Shown: positions 36,135 to 47,249 of the stretch, piece by piece | How positions within the stretch are numbered: the stretch's first letter is position 1 | Layout: the number at the start of each line of letters is the position of its first letter | Source of the DNA: Pseudidiomarina piscicola | Lineage (GTDB): Bacteria; Pseudomonadota; Gammaproteobacteria; Enterobacterales; Alteromonadaceae | Length of the DNA: 64,000 bases | NCBI RefSeq assembly: GCF_902806985.1 | Contig: NZ_CADCXY010000001.1 | Location: 124,001-188,000 of the forward strand | Direction of reading: 5' to 3' | Translations under genes and position numbers: made by a program | Notes under the pieces: generated by a model | What the model saw: only the letters and a program-made list of their open reading frames with translations | Told to the model about the DNA's origin: nothing | Databases searched by the model: none

Positions 36135-36761
36135 ATGGGCAAAAAACGATCAGCAAGTAGCACACGATGGTTACAAGAACACTTTAGTGACCACTATGTA
36201 CAGAAAGCGCAAAAGCAAGGTTTGCGTTCGCGCGCCGTGTTTAAAATTGACGAGATCCAAAAAAAGGATCGCATTCTAAAACAAGGTATGACCGTGGTTG
36301 ACTTAGGTGCAGCCCCGGGTGGTTGGTCCCATTATGTGGTGGAGCAATTGGCCGGCAACTGCCAAGTGATCGCTTGTGACATACTGCCGATGGATCCGAT
36401 TGCGGGCGTCGACTTTCTCGAAGGCGATTTTCGTGAAGAGGCGGTTCTCGACGCCTTGCTGACCCGAATCGGCGGTAAGAACGTAGATGTAGTATTGTCG
36501 GACATGGCACCGAATATGAGTGGCAACGACAATGTTGATTTGCCGCGCTCAATGTATTTGGTGGAGTTGGCGCTTGATATGTGCCGGCAAGTCTTAAAAC
36601 CAAATGGCAGCTTTGTTGTTAAAGTGTTCCATGGACAAGGATTTGAAGAATACCTAAAGGCGGTTCGCGCGGCCTTCACCACGGTGCGAACACGTAAACC
36701 AGACTCGTCTCGGGCACGCTCTCGAGAGGTCTACTTGGTAGCGACGGGATACAAATTGTAG
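36135..36761 (+). CDS. rlmE: 23S rRNA (uridine-2'-O-)methyltransferase RlmE
   Basis: RlmE (FtsJ/RrmJ) methylates the 2'-O of U2552 in the A-loop of 23S rRNA on the 50S subunit. The 208-residue length matches E. coli (209). The SAM-binding DLGAAPGGW (56-64) is intact. The catalytic K-D-K triad is present as Lys37 in RAVFKIDE, Asp123 in [10 protein letters not shown] and Lys163 in VVKVFHG. It stands directly upstream of ftsH with a 50-nt gap, an ancient rlmE-ftsH operon that is heat-inducible in E. coli; no sigma-32-type promoter was recognised in the short yhbY-rlmE gap. Confidence 0.97.
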   Translation: MGKKRSASSTRWLQEHFSDHYVQKAQKQGLRSRAVFKIDEIQKKDRILKQGMTVVDLGAAPGGWSHYVVEQLAGNCQVIACDILPMDPIAGVDFLEGDFREEAVLDALLTRIGGKNVDVVLSDMAPNMSGNDNVDLPRSMYLVELALDMCRQVLKPNGSFVVKVFHGQGFEEYLKAVRAAFTTVRTRKPDSSRARSREVYLVATGYKL

Positions 36762-36811
36762 TACGCTGTGGCAAGCGAGCTAAGCAACGCAAATAAATGA
36801 GGTAGTCAGCT

Positions 36812-38734
36812 TTGAGCGATATGGCAAAAAATTTAATTCTTTGGCTAGTGATTGCTGTCGTATTGATGACAGTGTTCAATAGTTTTAGTCCTGGCGGTGG
36901 CAACAACGCCCAGGTTCCGTACAGCCAATTTGTTTCGCAAGTAAACAACGGCGGTATCCGTAAAGCTGATATCGACGGACGGGTTATTACTGCGCAGTCA
37001 CGGACAGGCGATTCGTTTACCACGGTGATTCCGATGAATGACCCTGAGTTGATGAATGACCTGCTGAAAAACAACGTCGAAGTCGTCGGCAAACCACCAG
37101 AAGAGCCGAGTATTCTTACCTCGATCTTCATTTCTTGGTTCCCGATGCTGTTGTTAATTGGGGTATGGATTTTCTTCATGCGTCAAATGCAAGGCGGTGG
37201 CGGTGGCCGCGGAGCCATGAGCTTTGGTAAAAGCAAAGCACGGTTAATGAGCGAAGACCAAATCAACACTACGTTTAGCGACGTTGCCGGGTGCGACGAA
37301 GCCAAAGAAGAAGTGACAGAGCTGGTCGACTACTTGCGTGATCCGACTAAATTCCAACGTCTGGGCGGTAAAATTCCTAAAGGCGTGTTGATGGTTGGCC
37401 CTCCGGGTACGGGTAAAACCTTGCTTGCGAAGGCGATCTCTGGTGAAGCGAAAGTACCGTTTTTCTCGATTTCAGGCTCTGACTTTGTCGAGATGTTTGT
37501 CGGTGTGGGTGCCTCACGTGTACGTGACATGTTCGAGCAAGCAAAGAAATCTGCGCCGTGCATCATCTTTATTGATGAAATTGATGCCGTAGGTCGTCAA
37601 CGTGGTGCTGGCCTTGGCGGCGGACACGATGAACGCGAACAGACATTGAACCAAATGCTAGTTGAAATGGATGGCTTTGAAGGCAACGAAGGCATTATCG
37701 TGATTGCCGCGACCAACCGTCCAGACGTATTAGACCCTGCATTGTTGCGCCCTGGTCGTTTCGACCGTCAGGTGATGGTCGGCTTGCCAGATGTGCGTGG
37801 TCGTGAACAAATTTTAAAAGTGCATATGCGTAAAGTCCCACTTGGGGACGATGTCGATGCCTCGTTGATCGCTCGTGGTACGCCAGGCTTCTCGGGTGCT
37901 GACTTAGCCAACTTGGTGAACGAAGCTGCGCTGTTTGCCGCCCGCTCTGATAAGCGCGTGGTTGCGATGGAAGAGTTCGACCAAGCAAAAGATAAGATCA
38001 TGATGGGGGCTGAGCGCCGGTCAATGGTCATGACGGATGAAGAAAAAGCACAGACTGCCTATCACGAAGCAGGTCATGCCATTGTTGGCCGCTTAGTGCC
38101 AGAGCATGATCCGGTTTACAAGGTATCGATTATACCGCGTGGGCGAGCGCTTGGTGTCACTATGTACTTGCCGGAGCAAGACCGCGTAAGCCATTCGAAA
38201 CAACACCTTGAAAGTATGATCTCAAGTTTGTTTGGTGGACGTATTGCCGAAGCTATTATTTACGGTGATGAAAAGGTGACGACAGGCGCATCGAACGATA
38301 TCGAACGTGCCACCCAAATTGCTAAGAAAATGGTGACGCAATGGGGCTTGTCCGAGAAAATGGGACCTTTGCTTTACGCGGATGACGAGAACGAGGTCTT
38401 TTTAGGTCGCTCGGTAACACAGCACAAGCACATGTCAGATGAAACTGCGCGTGCCATCGACCAAGAAGTGAAGCTGTTTATTGACCGTAACTACGATCGT
38501 GCACAGCGGATATTGGAAGAAAACGAAGATATCTTGCACAGCATGAAAGACGCGTTGATGAAATATGAAACCATCGATGCCGCTCAAATAGATGACTTGA
38601 TGAATCGTCGCACGGTGCGTGAGCCAAGAGATTGGCAAAAGAAAGACCGTAACGATGATACTGGAGGAGGCGCAGCTACCAGTGCGGATGACGAGCCGCT
38701 AACTGGAAAGCCTGGTGACGCCCCAGCAAGTTAA
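36812..38734 (+). CDS. ftsH: Membrane AAA+ zinc protease FtsH
   Basis: FtsH is the essential inner-membrane protease that degrades LpxC, sigma-32 and unassembled membrane proteins. Two membrane helices (about 8-24 and 104-123) bracket a small periplasmic domain. The AAA domain has Walker A GPPGTGKT (196-203), Walker [10 protein letters not shown] and the SRH region, and the zinc site HEAGH is at 418-422. The C-terminus carries an Asp-rich tail. Start is taken as TTG ([10 protein letters not shown]), 9 nt after GAGG; the ATG three codons later would be 18 nt from it. At 640 residues it is the usual size. A strong terminator follows, separating it from folP. Confidence 0.97.
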   Translation: MSDMAKNLILWLVIAVVLMTVFNSFSPGGGNNAQVPYSQFVSQVNNGGIRKADIDGRVITAQSRTGDSFTTVIPMNDPELMNDLLKNNVEVVGKPPEEPSILTSIFISWFPMLLLIGVWIFFMRQMQGGGGGRGAMSFGKSKARLMSEDQINTTFSDVAGCDEAKEEVTELVDYLRDPTKFQRLGGKIPKGVLMVGPPGTGKTLLAKAISGEAKVPFFSISGSDFVEMFVGVGASRVRDMFEQAKKSAPCIIFIDEIDAVGRQRGAGLGGGHDEREQTLNQMLVEMDGFEGNEGIIVIAATNRPDVLDPALLRPGRFDRQVMVGLPDVRGREQILKVHMRKVPLGDDVDASLIARGTPGFSGADLANLVNEAALFAARSDKRVVAMEEFDQAKDKIMMGAERRSMVMTDEEKAQTAYHEAGHAIVGRLVPEHDPVYKVSIIPRGRALGVTMYLPEQDRVSHSKQHLESMISSLFGGRIAEAIIYGDEKVTTGASNDIERATQIAKKMVTQWGLSEKMGPLLYADDENEVFLGRSVTQHKHMSDETARAIDQEVKLFIDRNYDRAQRILEENEDILHSMKDALMKYETIDAAQIDDLMNRRTVREPRDWQKKDRNDDTGGGAATSADDEPLTGKPGDAPAS

Positions 38735-38742
38735 CAGCTAAG

Positions 38743-38767
38743 AGCCCCGGAAACGGGGCTTTTTTTT
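38743..38767 (+). terminator. Intrinsic terminator after ftsH
   Basis: AGCCCCG, GAAA tetraloop, CGGGGCT, then seven or more T. It lies 8 nt after the ftsH stop and only 17 nt before folP, so folP-glmM transcription may depend on read-through. Confidence 0.92.
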
Positions 38768-38784
38768 GAGGAGCTAAAATTAAA

Positions 38785-39600
38785 ATGATGGAAGACGTAG
38801 CTCAACCCCAAGTGATGGGCATTCTCAATGTGACTCCGGACTCTTTTTCCGATGGTGGTCGGTTCAATCGTATTGACAGCGCCCTGCGCCAAGCCGAACA
38901 GATGATAGCCGATGGTGCGGTTTACCTTGATGTTGGTGGCGAATCAACGCGACCAGGTGCGCCATCAGTAGGCGTCGACGAGGAGCTGGAACGGGTGATA
39001 CCCGTGGTCACCAAACTGGCGCAGGAATTCGATGTAAAGCTGTCAGTAGACACCTGTAAAACTGCGGTGATGGCCGAGGCGCTGGCCCATGGTGTTGGCT
39101 TCATTAACGATATCCGTGCCTTGCAAGACGATGGCGCCTTAGCGCTGTTGGCGCAGCACGATGCCGATGTGTGTTTGATGCACATGCAAGGTGAGCCAAG
39201 AACCATGCAGCAACAACCGCGCTACGACGACGTAGTGACTGAAGTGAAAGGTTTTTTGCAGGAGCGCATTCGTGCCTGTGAAGACGCGGGCATTTCGCGT
39301 GAGCGGATTTTTCTCGATCCAGGCTTTGGATTTGGCAAAAGCGTCAGGCATAATTACCAGCTGCTGCAACGTATGCAAGCACTACATGAATTACAACAAC
39401 CGCTGTTGATCGGGCTCTCACGTAAATCGATGCTTGGTCATGTGACTGACCGCGAGGTGAGTGAACGGTTACCAGCGAGTATTGCCGCGGCGACCATTGC
39501 CGCGATGAAAGGGGCGCGAATTATTCGCGTACATGATGTCAGGGAAACGGTTGATGCAATGAAAGTCGTTGCAGCAACCTTGGCTGGAGAATTCAGTTGA
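38785..39600 (+). CDS. folP: Dihydropteroate synthase
   Basis: FolP condenses 6-hydroxymethyl-dihydropterin pyrophosphate with p-aminobenzoate in folate synthesis and is the sulfonamide target. The 271-residue TIM-barrel protein has the pterin/loop motif [14 protein letters not shown] (12-25), GGESTRPG (about 50-57), the DTCK segment, [16 protein letters not shown] and the C-terminal RVHDV. Two adjacent ATG codons begin the frame, with GAGGAG about 12 nt upstream. The stop overlaps the glmM start as TTGA. The order ftsH-folP-glmM is conserved in gammaproteobacteria. No drug-resistance insertion is evident in the loop after SFSDGG. Confidence 0.96.
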   Translation: MMEDVAQPQVMGILNVTPDSFSDGGRFNRIDSALRQAEQMIADGAVYLDVGGESTRPGAPSVGVDEELERVIPVVTKLAQEFDVKLSVDTCKTAVMAEALAHGVGFINDIRALQDDGALALLAQHDADVCLMHMQGEPRTMQQQPRYDDVVTEVKGFLQERIRACEDAGISRERIFLDPGFGFGKSVRHNYQLLQRMQALHELQQPLLIGLSRKSMLGHVTDREVSERLPASIAAATIAAMKGARIIRVHDVRETVDAMKVVAATLAGEFS

Positions 39601-40937
39601 GTCAACGTAAGTATTTTGGCACCGATGGTGTCCGTGGTCGGGTAGGCGACTTTCCAATTACACCGGACTTCGCAATTAAATTAGGTTGGGCTGCAGGTAC
39701 CGTTTTATCGCGCTCTGGTAACCAGCGCGTGTTGGTTGGTAAAGACACCCGCCTGTCGGGTTACATGTTAGAGTCTGCCTTGGAAGCTGGCTTACTGTCG
39801 GCCGGTGTCAGCGTCGAATTCCTCGGCCCTATGCCAACGCCAGCAGTGGCCTATCTAACGCGTAACTTTCGCGCCGCAGCGGGCATTGTGATTAGTGCCT
39901 CGCATAACCCGTATTACGATAATGGTATCAAGTTCTTCTCCGACTCGGGGAGCAAGCTGCCTGATAGTGTGGAAGCGGAAATTGAGCGTTTGCTCGATGA
40001 GCCTTTGGTGTGTGTGCCGTCGGAGCAAATGGGGCGAGCGAGCCGCATCGACGACGCGCCCGGACGCTACATTGAATTTTGTAAGAGTGCCTTCCCGTCG
40101 GAACTATCGTTAACGGGTTTGACCATTGTTGTTGATTGCGCCCATGGCGCAACCTACCACATCGCGCCCGATGTGCTCCGTGAGTTAGGTGCGACAGTGC
40201 ATGAGATTGGTACTGCCCCTAATGGTATTAATATCAATGCAGATTGTGGCGCAACAGACTTAGCAGCGTTACAAGCAAGCGTGCGCGAGCACAAAGCGGA
40301 CCTGGGTTTTGCCCTTGATGGTGATGGTGACCGCTTAATGATGGTAACCCCAGACGGCAGAGTCGTTGATGGCGACGATGTGATCTACATTCTGGCGCGG
40401 GCAGCCCAGCAAGATGGCTTGTTACAAGGTGGTATTGTCGGCACATTGATGTCTAACTTCGCCTTAGAAAAGTTTTTCTCTGAGCGCAATATTCCTTTTG
40501 TGCGGGCCAAAGTGGGTGACCGCTATGTGATGGAAGAGCTGGTGAAACGCGACTGGAAAATTGGTGGCGAAAACTCAGGCCACCTGATCAACCGTCAATT
40601 TCATAGCACAGGTGACGGCATTATTGCCGGCTTGCAAGTGCTGACAGCCATGCAGCGCGAGCAATGCAGCCTTAGTGAATTGTTGCGCGGCTTTGAAAAA
40701 TACCCTCAAGCACTGATTAACGTACGTTTCAAGGCGGGCTCAGACCCACTCGCAGATGCAGCCGTACAATCGGCGGTGGCGGATGTTGAACAGAAGCTGG
40801 GTAACGAAGGGCGGGTGCTACTGCGTAAATCGGGCACCGAACCCTTGATTCGCGTGATGGTTGAAGGTCGTGAACCGAGTTTAGTTAAAACCTTAGCGCA
40901 GCAAATCGCTAGCGAAGTTGAAGCGGCGGCGAATTAA
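39597..40937 (+). CDS. glmM: Phosphoglucosamine mutase
   Basis: GlmM interconverts glucosamine-6-phosphate and glucosamine-1-phosphate on the way to UDP-N-acetylglucosamine for peptidoglycan and lipid A. The 446-residue protein (E. coli 445) has the phosphoserine Ser102 in [16 protein letters not shown], the metal loop DGDGDR, and the sugar loop GGENSGH. Phosphate-binding [15 protein letters not shown] lies near the C-terminus. The start is TTG, with GGAG 8 nt upstream; its last bases overlap the folP stop (TTGA), so it is translationally coupled. Sequence [14 protein letters not shown] aligns with the normal family N-terminus, which supports the TTG. Confidence 0.97.
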   Translation: MSQRKYFGTDGVRGRVGDFPITPDFAIKLGWAAGTVLSRSGNQRVLVGKDTRLSGYMLESALEAGLLSAGVSVEFLGPMPTPAVAYLTRNFRAAAGIVISASHNPYYDNGIKFFSDSGSKLPDSVEAEIERLLDEPLVCVPSEQMGRASRIDDAPGRYIEFCKSAFPSELSLTGLTIVVDCAHGATYHIAPDVLRELGATVHEIGTAPNGININADCGATDLAALQASVREHKADLGFALDGDGDRLMMVTPDGRVVDGDDVIYILARAAQQDGLLQGGIVGTLMSNFALEKFFSERNIPFVRAKVGDRYVMEELVKRDWKIGGENSGHLINRQFHSTGDGIIAGLQVLTAMQREQCSLSELLRGFEKYPQALINVRFKAGSDPLADAAVQSAVADVEQKLGNEGRVLLRKSGTEPLIRVMVEGREPSLVKTLAQQIASEVEAAAN

Positions 40938-40970
40938 TAAGCAGTCTCGCGCTTTTGTGGTATTCAGTAC

Positions 40971-40999
40971 TTGTAAGTTGGCGGCAGGTTATGTAATAT
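40971..40999 (+). promoter_or_regulatory. Predicted sigma-70 promoter of tpiA-secG
   Basis: TTGTAA and TAATAT are separated by 17 bp in the 110-bp glmM-tpiA gap. The predicted start lies about 42 nt before the tpiA ATG. Confidence 0.6.
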
Positions 41000-41047
41000 C
41001 TCGCCGCTCTTAAGGTCGCATTTAGAACGCACTTAGTAGAGGCATTT

Positions 41048-41824
41048 ATGCAACGGCAACCGTTAGTTATAGCGAACTGGAAAATGAATGGCAGTCGCCA
41101 ACTTACCAGCCAGCTGGCGCAAGCGCTGCGTGCTGACACAGGGTTGTTAAATGATGTCACTGTGGTGGTTTGTCCCCCTGCAGTATTGTTGCCGGCCTGG
41201 CAACAAGAAGTGTTCTACGATGATGTGCACTTAGGTGCCCAAGACACCAACGAGAATAGCGCAGGCGCGCACACTGGCGAACACAGTTTGCCATTGGTGA
41301 GCGAAGCTGGCGCGGAATATGTGCTGGTGGGGCATTCTGAGCGTCGCCAAGCCTACGGTGACTCAGACCAACGCGTGCAGGCGAAAGTCGATTCGATTTT
41401 AGCCTTCGCGGGGCAGAAATTAAAAGTGGTCCTCTGTGTTGGCGAGCAAGAACATGAGCGCGACAGTGGTGACACAGTTAAAGTTATTGAACGACAGTTA
41501 GCTACAGCGTTAGCTAATGTCAGTGCGGGGCAACTGGCACATGTAGTGGTTGCTTACGAGCCTGTTTGGGCCATTGGTACCGGTAAAACGGCGAGCCCAG
41601 AACAAGCACAAGACGTACACGCATTTATACGGAATTGGTTGCAGCAACAGTATGATGCTGCAGCAGAAACAGTGCCATTGCTGTATGGTGGCAGTGTCAA
41701 AGCAGATAACGCTCCAGCGTTATTCGCAGAATCAGACATTGATGGCGGCTTGATTGGCGGCGCAAGTTTAGAACCAGAGGCGTTCCTTGCAATTTGCCGC
41801 GCAGCGCAAGCCCGGAGAAGTTAA
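41048..41824 (+). CDS. tpiA: Triose-phosphate isomerase
   Basis: TpiA interconverts dihydroxyacetone phosphate and glyceraldehyde-3-phosphate in glycolysis and gluconeogenesis. The 258-residue TIM barrel has Lys12 in NWKMNG, the electrophile His96 in VGHSERR, and the catalytic base Glu171 in AYEPVWAIGTGKTAS, with loop 6 intact. The phosphate-binding GGSV and GGAS segments are near the C-terminus (LYGGSVKADN, GLIGGASL). It is followed by secG after only 2 nt, a conserved arrangement, so the two are co-transcribed from the promoter upstream of tpiA. Confidence 0.97.
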   Translation: MQRQPLVIANWKMNGSRQLTSQLAQALRADTGLLNDVTVVVCPPAVLLPAWQQEVFYDDVHLGAQDTNENSAGAHTGEHSLPLVSEAGAEYVLVGHSERRQAYGDSDQRVQAKVDSILAFAGQKLKVVLCVGEQEHERDSGDTVKVIERQLATALANVSAGQLAHVVVAYEPVWAIGTGKTASPEQAQDVHAFIRNWLQQQYDAAAETVPLLYGGSVKADNAPALFAESDIDGGLIGGASLEPEAFLAICRAAQARRS

Positions 41825-41826
41825 CT

Positions 41827-42159
41827 ATGTACGAATTTTTATTGATTGCCTATCTTATTGTAGCCATTGTCTTGGTCGGATTTATTATGATCCAGCAAGG
41901 TAAAGGGGCCGACATGGGCGCATCTTTTGGTGCTGGCTCATCGAACACAGTGTTTGGATCAGGCGGTTCGGGTAACTTCTTGACCCGTACAACAGCGGTT
42001 ATCGCGATTGTATTCTTTATTTTGAGCTTAGTACTAGGTAATTTGTCGTCAGGAACCGGTGACGTAGAGAGCGAATTCGATACTATCGAAACGCCAGCAC
42101 CTGTTAGCGAAGAAATTCCGACCTCAGGTTCTGGTAGCGACGTACCAGAGTCTAACTAA
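41827..42159 (+). CDS. secG: Preprotein translocase subunit SecG
   Basis: SecG is the small accessory subunit of the SecYEG channel that aids SecA-driven export. The 110-residue protein has two membrane helices (about 4-22 and 52-72) flanking the conserved GKGADMGASFGAGSSNTVFG loop. The C-terminal tail is acidic and Ser/Pro-rich. The start MYEFLLIAYL, with GGAG 9 nt upstream, is preferred over an in-frame ATG inside tpiA that adds 11 non-family residues. tRNA-Leu follows after 12 nt, so the transcript probably runs through both tRNAs to the terminator at 42422. Confidence 0.95.
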   Translation: MYEFLLIAYLIVAIVLVGFIMIQQGKGADMGASFGAGSSNTVFGSGGSGNFLTRTTAVIAIVFFILSLVLGNLSSGTGDVESEFDTIETPAPVSEEIPTSGSGSDVPESN

Positions 42160-42171
42160 GTTAAGATTTAT

Positions 42172-42256
42172 GCGGATGTGGTGGAATTGGTAGACACGCT
42201 ATCTTGAGGGGGTAGTGCTTTAGGGCGTGCGGGTTCAAGTCCCGCCATCCGCACCA
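42172..42256 (+). tRNA. tRNA-Leu (GAG)
   Basis: An 85-nt class II tRNA with CCA encoded and a long variable arm. The anticodon stem CTATC / GGTAG closes the loop TTGAGGG, giving anticodon GAG. GGGTTCAAGTCCC forms the T arm. It lies 12 nt after secG. Confidence 0.97.
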
Positions 42257-42321
42257 AATTTGCAACCTGTTAGCGGTTGCGTTTCCTTCGGGAATCTTTA
42301 TAATATGGACACGTTTTCGGA

Positions 42322-42398
<77 letters not shown>

Positions 42399-42421
42399 TT
42401 TAACAAAGGGTCCAGTGTTTT

Positions 42422-42449
42422 AAAAGCCCCGCAGCAGTTCGGGGCTTTT
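42422..42449 (+). terminator. Terminator after tRNA-fMet
   Basis: AAAAGCCCCG / CGGGGCTTTT with an 8-nt loop and five T. It ends the tpiA-secG-tRNA transcript. Confidence 0.9.
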
Positions 42450-42516
42450 TACTATGTGACCTCTGCTGCAATGCCGTACGACATTAGATGTCGAGCGAAT
42501 TAGCAGTCATAACACT

Positions 42517-42537
42517 GGGCGTTTACGCCCTTTTTTT
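42517..42537 (+). terminator. Second terminator-like hairpin in the rimP leader
   Basis: GGGCG, TTTA loop, CGCCC, then seven T, ending 19 nt before the rimP start. Because a full terminator already stands 70 nt upstream, this one may be an attenuator for the rimP-nusA-infB operon. Confidence 0.75.
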
Positions 42538-42556
42538 GTTTCAGGAGTTCAGGAAT

Positions 42557-43015
42557 TTGGCACGTATTGAAGAACGCTTAGTCACCATGATAGAGCCAGC
42601 GGTTGCGGCGCTAGGCTTTGAATTATGGGGCGTTGAATTTGTCCGCGCAGGTAAACATTCGACCTTGCGCGTGTATATTGACCATGACAATGGTATTGGT
42701 GTTGACGACTGCGCAGATGTAAGCCATCAAGTAAGCGCGTTGTTGGACGTCGAAGACCCGATTAATAGCGAGTACTACTTAGAAGTGTCTTCGCCGGGAA
42801 TGGAACGTCCGTTCTTCAGTGCGGCGCAAATGAACGACTATTTAGGTGAAACCGCAGTAGTAGAGCTGACGATGGCGCAGCAAAATAGACGCAAATTTAA
42901 GGCTGTCATTAAGGCAGTTGATGGCGATGCCGTCGAATTCGAGGTCGAGGGTGAATCAATGAAGGTGAACTACTCGACAGTGAAAAAAGCTCATTTAGTT
43001 CCTCAGTTAAACTAA
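42557..43015 (+). CDS. rimP: Ribosome maturation factor RimP
   Basis: RimP assists 30S assembly by promoting S12 and S19 incorporation. The likely start is TTG, 9 nt after AGGAG, giving 152 residues (E. coli 150) beginning ARIEERLVTMIEPAVAALGF. A longer in-frame version would translate the terminator hairpin and add 23 hydrophobic residues foreign to the family. The protein keeps GFELWGVEF, LRVYIDHDNGIGVDDCADVS and the YYLEVSSPGMERP signature, followed by the SH3-like C-terminal domain. It is the first gene of rimP-nusA-infB-rbfA-truB, with nusA 24 nt downstream. Confidence 0.95.
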   Translation: MARIEERLVTMIEPAVAALGFELWGVEFVRAGKHSTLRVYIDHDNGIGVDDCADVSHQVSALLDVEDPINSEYYLEVSSPGMERPFFSAAQMNDYLGETAVVELTMAQQNRRKFKAVIKAVDGDAVEFEVEGESMKVNYSTVKKAHLVPQLN

Positions 43016-43039
43016 GGATTGCGCAGGCGAGGCAAGATA

Positions 43040-44539
43040 ATGGCAAAAGAAATTTTATTAGTTGCAGAAGCTGTTTCGAACGAAAAAGACGTTTCGAAAG
43101 ACAAAATCTTTGAGGCTCTCGAGTCTGCGTTAGCGCATGCAACGAAAAAGAAATATGACGGCGATATCGAGGTACGCGTAAGTATCGATCGCACCACCGG
43201 CGATTTTGATACCTTCCGTCGCTGGCTGGTAGTAGACGATACTGAACAACCACTAGAAAATCCGTATCGCGAAATCAGCTTAGCAGCAGCACAGTATGAA
43301 GATGAATCTGTGCAAGCCGACGACTACGTTGAAGAACAAATTGACTCGATTGAGTTTGACCGGATCACAACCCAAACGGCAAAACAGGTCATCGTGCAGA
43401 AAGTACGTGAAGCTGAACGGGCGAAAGTGGTTGACGAGTATCAGGATCAGGTCGGTGAAATGGTAACAGGTACCGTTAAGCGAGCTAACCGTGAACATGT
43501 ACTACTTGATTTAGGTAACAACGCTGAAGCGATGATCTATCGTGAAGAAATGTTACCGCGTGAATCGGTACGTACCGGTGACCGGGTGCGAGGTTTGCTT
43601 TACGAAGTGCGTCCAGAAGCGCGTGGTGCACAACTCTTCGTGAGTCGTACCAACCCTGATTTCTTGATCGAATTATTCCGCATCGAAGTGCCAGAAATTG
43701 GCGAAGAGATGATTGAAATTCGTGGTGCTGCGCGGGACCCAGGTTCACGGGCGAAAATTGCTGTGAAAAGCAACGACCGCCGCATTGACCCGGTGGGTGC
43801 TTGCGTAGGTATGCGCGGCGCACGCGTGCAAGCAGTTTCAGGTGAACTCGGTGGCGAGCGTGTCGACATTGTGTTGTGGGATGACAACCCAGCACAGTTT
43901 GTGATTAACGCAATGGCGCCTGCTGAAGTGGCATCTATTGTGGTTGATGAAGACGCCCACACTATGGATATCGCTGTGGAAGAAGGCAACCTAGCCCAAG
44001 CCATAGGTAAAGCTGGCCAAAACGTACGTTTGGCAAGTCAGCTCACCGGCTGGCAGCTGAACGTGATGTCAGTAGATGAATTTACTGAGAAGAATGAAGC
44101 TGAAGCACAACGTCTGCTCGATTTATTCACCAAGCACTTAGCTATTGATGAAGATTTCGCAGCAGTATTGGTCGACGAAGGATTCTCTTCACTTGAAGAA
44201 ATCGCGTATGTGCCAATGGACGAATTGTTAACCATCGAAGGTATGGACGAAGATATCGTCGATGAGCTACGTAACCGCGCGCGTGGTGTTTTAACCACCA
44301 AGGCGTTGGCGGATGAAGAATCGCTCGAGAGCGTCGAACCGGATGAAACCTTACTTAACTTGGAAGGTTTGGACCGTCATTTGGCTTATGTATTAGCTAG
44401 TAAGGGAGTTGTTACTCTTGAAGACTTGGCTGAGCAGGGCATTGACGATCTCGCAGAAATTGAAGAGTTAACCGAACAACGGGCTGGTGAGCTAATTATG
44501 CAAGCGCGTAATATTTGCTGGTTCGGTGACGAAGAATAA
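43040..44539 (+). CDS. nusA: Transcription termination/antitermination factor NusA
   Basis: NusA binds RNA polymerase and controls pausing, intrinsic and Rho-dependent termination and antitermination. The 499-residue protein begins [16 protein letters not shown] (GAGG 7 nt upstream); an extension of seven basic residues from an upstream TTG is rejected. Order: N-terminal polymerase-binding domain (about 1-125), S1 domain (about 135-200), KH1 and KH2 (about 200-345, with [14 protein letters not shown] and [17 protein letters not shown]), and two acidic AR repeats at the C-terminus ending [10 protein letters not shown]. The two AR repeats mark the gammaproteobacterial long form. In E. coli NusA represses this operon; terminator-like hairpins upstream of rimP would suit such feedback. 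Confidence 0.97.
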   Translation: MAKEILLVAEAVSNEKDVSKDKIFEALESALAHATKKKYDGDIEVRVSIDRTTGDFDTFRRWLVVDDTEQPLENPYREISLAAAQYEDESVQADDYVEEQIDSIEFDRITTQTAKQVIVQKVREAERAKVVDEYQDQVGEMVTGTVKRANREHVLLDLGNNAEAMIYREEMLPRESVRTGDRVRGLLYEVRPEARGAQLFVSRTNPDFLIELFRIEVPEIGEEMIEIRGAARDPGSRAKIAVKSNDRRIDPVGACVGMRGARVQAVSGELGGERVDIVLWDDNPAQFVINAMAPAEVASIVVDEDAHTMDIAVEEGNLAQAIGKAGQNVRLASQLTGWQLNVMSVDEFTEKNEAEAQRLLDLFTKHLAIDEDFAAVLVDEGFSSLEEIAYVPMDELLTIEGMDEDIVDELRNRARGVLTTKALADEESLESVEPDETLLNLEGLDRHLAYVLASKGVVTLEDLAEQGIDDLAEIEELTEQRAGELIMQARNICWFGDEE

Positions 44540-44562
44540 GATCAACGGGGGTACGACAGACT

Positions 44563-47244
44563 ATGGATGAAGTAACGCTGGATAAACTAGCTAAAGATGT
44601 AGGTACGACAGTTGATCGTTTGGTGACGCAATTCGCCGAGGCGGGCATGAAGAAGCAGCCGGGCGACTCCGTTACAGAAGACGAAAAGCAAGTGTTATTA
44701 GCGCATTTGAATAAGGCCCATGGCGGCAAAGGCCCGCAAGAGCCAAGTAAAATGACGCTTAAACGCAAAGAAAAAAGCACGCTTAGCATTGGCGGTGGCC
44801 CTGGCAAGAGCAAGTCAGTGCAAGTGGAAGTGCGCAAGAAGCGTACCTACGTGAAGCGCTCTGCAATGGAAGACCAGCAGAAAGCTGAGCAAGAGAAAGC
44901 CGAACAAGAGAAGGCTGAGCAAGAACGCATTGCGGCAGAAACGAAGCGCAAAGAAGAAGCGCAGGCAGCCGCGGAAGCGAAAGCCAAAGCTGAACAGAAA
45001 GCGGCTGAAGAAAAAGCGAAGCAAGAAGCGGCTCGCAAAGAAAAAGAGAAAGCTAAAGCCAAGGCTGACGCAGAGAAGCGTGCGGCAATGACCCCTGAAG
45101 AGCGCAAAAAAGCAGACGAAGCGAAAGCTGAAGCTGAACGTTTGCGTAAAGCACAGGAAGAAGAAGCTCGTAAGAAAGCCGAAGCAGAAGCGAAAGCGCA
45201 AGCCGAAGAAGCTCGTAAACTAGCGGAAGAAAACTCGGCGCGTTGGCAAGAAGAGGAAGCGAAGCGGAAAAAAGCGGAACAGGAAGATGTTCACTTTACC
45301 ACCTCGCAGTACGCGCAAGAAGCTGAAGACGAGCAAGACGTTGACGAAGAGCGTCGGAATCGTAAAAAACAAAAACGTCGTCGCGGTGATGATGATCGTG
45401 ATGATACCCCACGTCGTGAGAAACGTCGTAAAGGGTCGAAGCGCTCAAGCTTACAGCATGCGTTTAATAAACCTGCTGCACCGGTCGAACGCGAAGTAAA
45501 AATTGGCGAAACCATTACGGTGGGTGAGCTGGCGAGCCGCATGGCCATCAAAGCGAGTGAAGTTATCAAAGCGATGATGAAAATGGGCGAAATGGTAACC
45601 ATTAACCAAGTGCTTGACCAAGAAACTGCTACGTTAGTAGTGGAAGAAATGGGGCATAAGGTTGTTGTTGTCAGTGATAATGCCTTGGAGCAAGAAGTTC
45701 TTGCTGATCGTAATGACGATGAAACCACGCAAAAAGCACCACGTGCGCCGGTTGTGACCGTTATGGGTCACGTCGACCACGGTAAAACTTCATTGCTGGA
45801 CTATATCCGTAAGGCCAAGGTCGCATCAGGCGAGGCCGGCGGTATTACCCAGCACATAGGTGCGTATCACGTGGAAACGGATCATGGCATGATCACCTTC
45901 CTCGATACCCCAGGACACGCAGCGTTTACCTCAATGCGAGCGCGCGGCGCAGGTGCAACGGATATCGTTATTTTGGTGGTTGCTGCCGATGACGGCGTGA
46001 TGCCACAAACCATTGAAGCCATTCAGCATGCCAAAGCAGCTGAAGTGCCATTAGTGGTCGCAATTAACAAAATGGATAAGCCAGAAGCAGATCCAGATCG
46101 TGTGAAGAACGAACTTGCCCAACGTGACGTTATTCCTGAAGACTGGGGTGGCGATGTACAGTTTGTGCCAGTGTCGGCACACTCTGGCGACGGCGTAGAT
46201 GCGTTACTTGAAGCTATCTTGTTGCAGTCTGAAGTACTTGACTTGCAAGCCATTACAGATGGCATGGCGCACGGTATTGTGATCGAATCTCGACTTGATA
46301 AAGGTCGTGGTCCAGTGGCCTCGATTCTGGTTCAAGAAGGTACCTTGAATCAAGGTGACATCGTCTTATGTGGTTTGGAATACGGCCGTATTCGTGCGAT
46401 GCGCGACGAACTTGGGCGCGATGTGAAGCAAGCAGGACCATCGATTCCAGTGGAAATTCTGGGTCTATCAGGGGTTCCGCAAGCCGGTGATGAAGCGACC
46501 GTTGTTAAAGACGAGCGTAAAGCGCGTGAAGTCGCGAACTACCGTCAAGGCAAGTACCGTGAAGTGAAACTCGCCAAGCAGCAGAAAGCGAAACTGGAAA
46601 ACATGTTTGCCAACATGCAAGAAGGTGACGTGAGCGAATTGAATATCGTCTTGAAATCAGACGTTCAAGGCTCGCTGGAAGCTATCGCCGAATCGGTACA
46701 GAAGCTGTCAACGGATGAAGTTAAAGTGAACATCATCGGTAGTGGCGTAGGTGGAATCACCGAAACCGACGCATCACTTGCGGGTGCTTCAAACGCCATT
46801 ATTGTCGGCTTTAACGTTCGTGCTGATGCGTCGGCCAAGAAAGTTATTGAGCAAGAGTCTGTGGACCTAAGGTACTACAGTGTCATTTACGACTTGATTG
46901 ACGAAATCAAGTTGGCAATGGGTGGCATGTTAGCACCAGAATTTAAGCAACAGATTATTGGTCTTGCTGAAGTTCGTGATGTCTTTAAATCACCGAAAAT
47001 TGGCGCCATCGCTGGTTGTATGGTTACCGAAGGTATCGTTAAGCGTTCAGCACCGATTCGTGTACTGCGCGATAACGTGGTTATCTACGAAGGCGAGTTG
47101 GAATCACTGCGTCGTTTCAAAGACGACATCGCAGAAGTTCGCAACGGTATGGAATGTGGTATCGGTGTGAAGAACTACAACGATGTCAAAGTTGGCGATC
47201 AAATCGAAGTCTTTGAGACCATCGAAATCGAGCGGAGCCTCTAA
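44563..47244 (+). CDS. infB: Translation initiation factor IF-2
   Basis: IF-2 is the GTPase that places fMet-tRNA on the 30S subunit and drives subunit joining. The 893 residues (E. coli 890) comprise an IF2 N-terminal helical domain (1-52), a highly charged Lys/Glu/Ala-rich coiled-coil stretch (about 100-290), and a second small N-domain (about 315-365). The G domain has GHVDHGKTS (about 402-410), DTPGH and NKMD, and domains II, III and the fMet-tRNA-binding C2 domain follow. The low-complexity segment produces long open frames on the opposite strand, which are not genes. GGGGGT precedes the ATG. It lies between nusA (23-nt gap) and rbfA (5-nt gap). Confidence 0.98.
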   Translation: MDEVTLDKLAKDVGTTVDRLVTQFAEAGMKKQPGDSVTEDEKQVLLAHLNKAHGGKGPQEPSKMTLKRKEKSTLSIGGGPGKSKSVQVEVRKKRTYVKRSAMEDQQKAEQEKAEQEKAEQERIAAETKRKEEAQAAAEAKAKAEQKAAEEKAKQEAARKEKEKAKAKADAEKRAAMTPEERKKADEAKAEAERLRKAQEEEARKKAEAEAKAQAEEARKLAEENSARWQEEEAKRKKAEQEDVHFTTSQYAQEAEDEQDVDEERRNRKKQKRRRGDDDRDDTPRREKRRKGSKRSSLQHAFNKPAAPVEREVKIGETITVGELASRMAIKASEVIKAMMKMGEMVTINQVLDQETATLVVEEMGHKVVVVSDNALEQEVLADRNDDETTQKAPRAPVVTVMGHVDHGKTSLLDYIRKAKVASGEAGGITQHIGAYHVETDHGMITFLDTPGHAAFTSMRARGAGATDIVILVVAADDGVMPQTIEAIQHAKAAEVPLVVAINKMDKPEADPDRVKNELAQRDVIPEDWGGDVQFVPVSAHSGDGVDALLEAILLQSEVLDLQAITDGMAHGIVIESRLDKGRGPVASILVQEGTLNQGDIVLCGLEYGRIRAMRDELGRDVKQAGPSIPVEILGLSGVPQAGDEATVVKDERKAREVANYRQGKYREVKLAKQQKAKLENMFANMQEGDVSELNIVLKSDVQGSLEAIAESVQKLSTDEVKVNIIGSGVGGITETDASLAGASNAIIVGFNVRADASAKKVIEQESVDLRYYSVIYDLIDEIKLAMGGMLAPEFKQQIIGLAEVRDVFKSPKIGAIAGCMVTEGIVKRSAPIRVLRDNVVIYEGELESLRRFKDDIAEVRNGMECGIGVKNYNDVKVGDQIEVFETIEIERSL

Positions 47245-47249
47245 GTTAT

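Noticed and set aside
36055-36165. N-terminal extension of yhbY by 37 codons
   Set aside because: The extension runs through the divergent rlmE start and promoter region and does not resemble YhbY proteins; a good ribosome-binding site precedes the internal ATG.
42488-42556. N-terminal extension of rimP
   Set aside because: It would translate the terminator-like hairpin and add a hydrophobic segment absent from RimP; the TTG at 42557 has AGGAG at proper distance.
44815-45728. Long Phe/Ser/Arg-rich minus-strand frames opposite infB
   Set aside because: They mirror the Lys/Glu/Ala low-complexity region of IF-2 and show no domain, start site or promoter.
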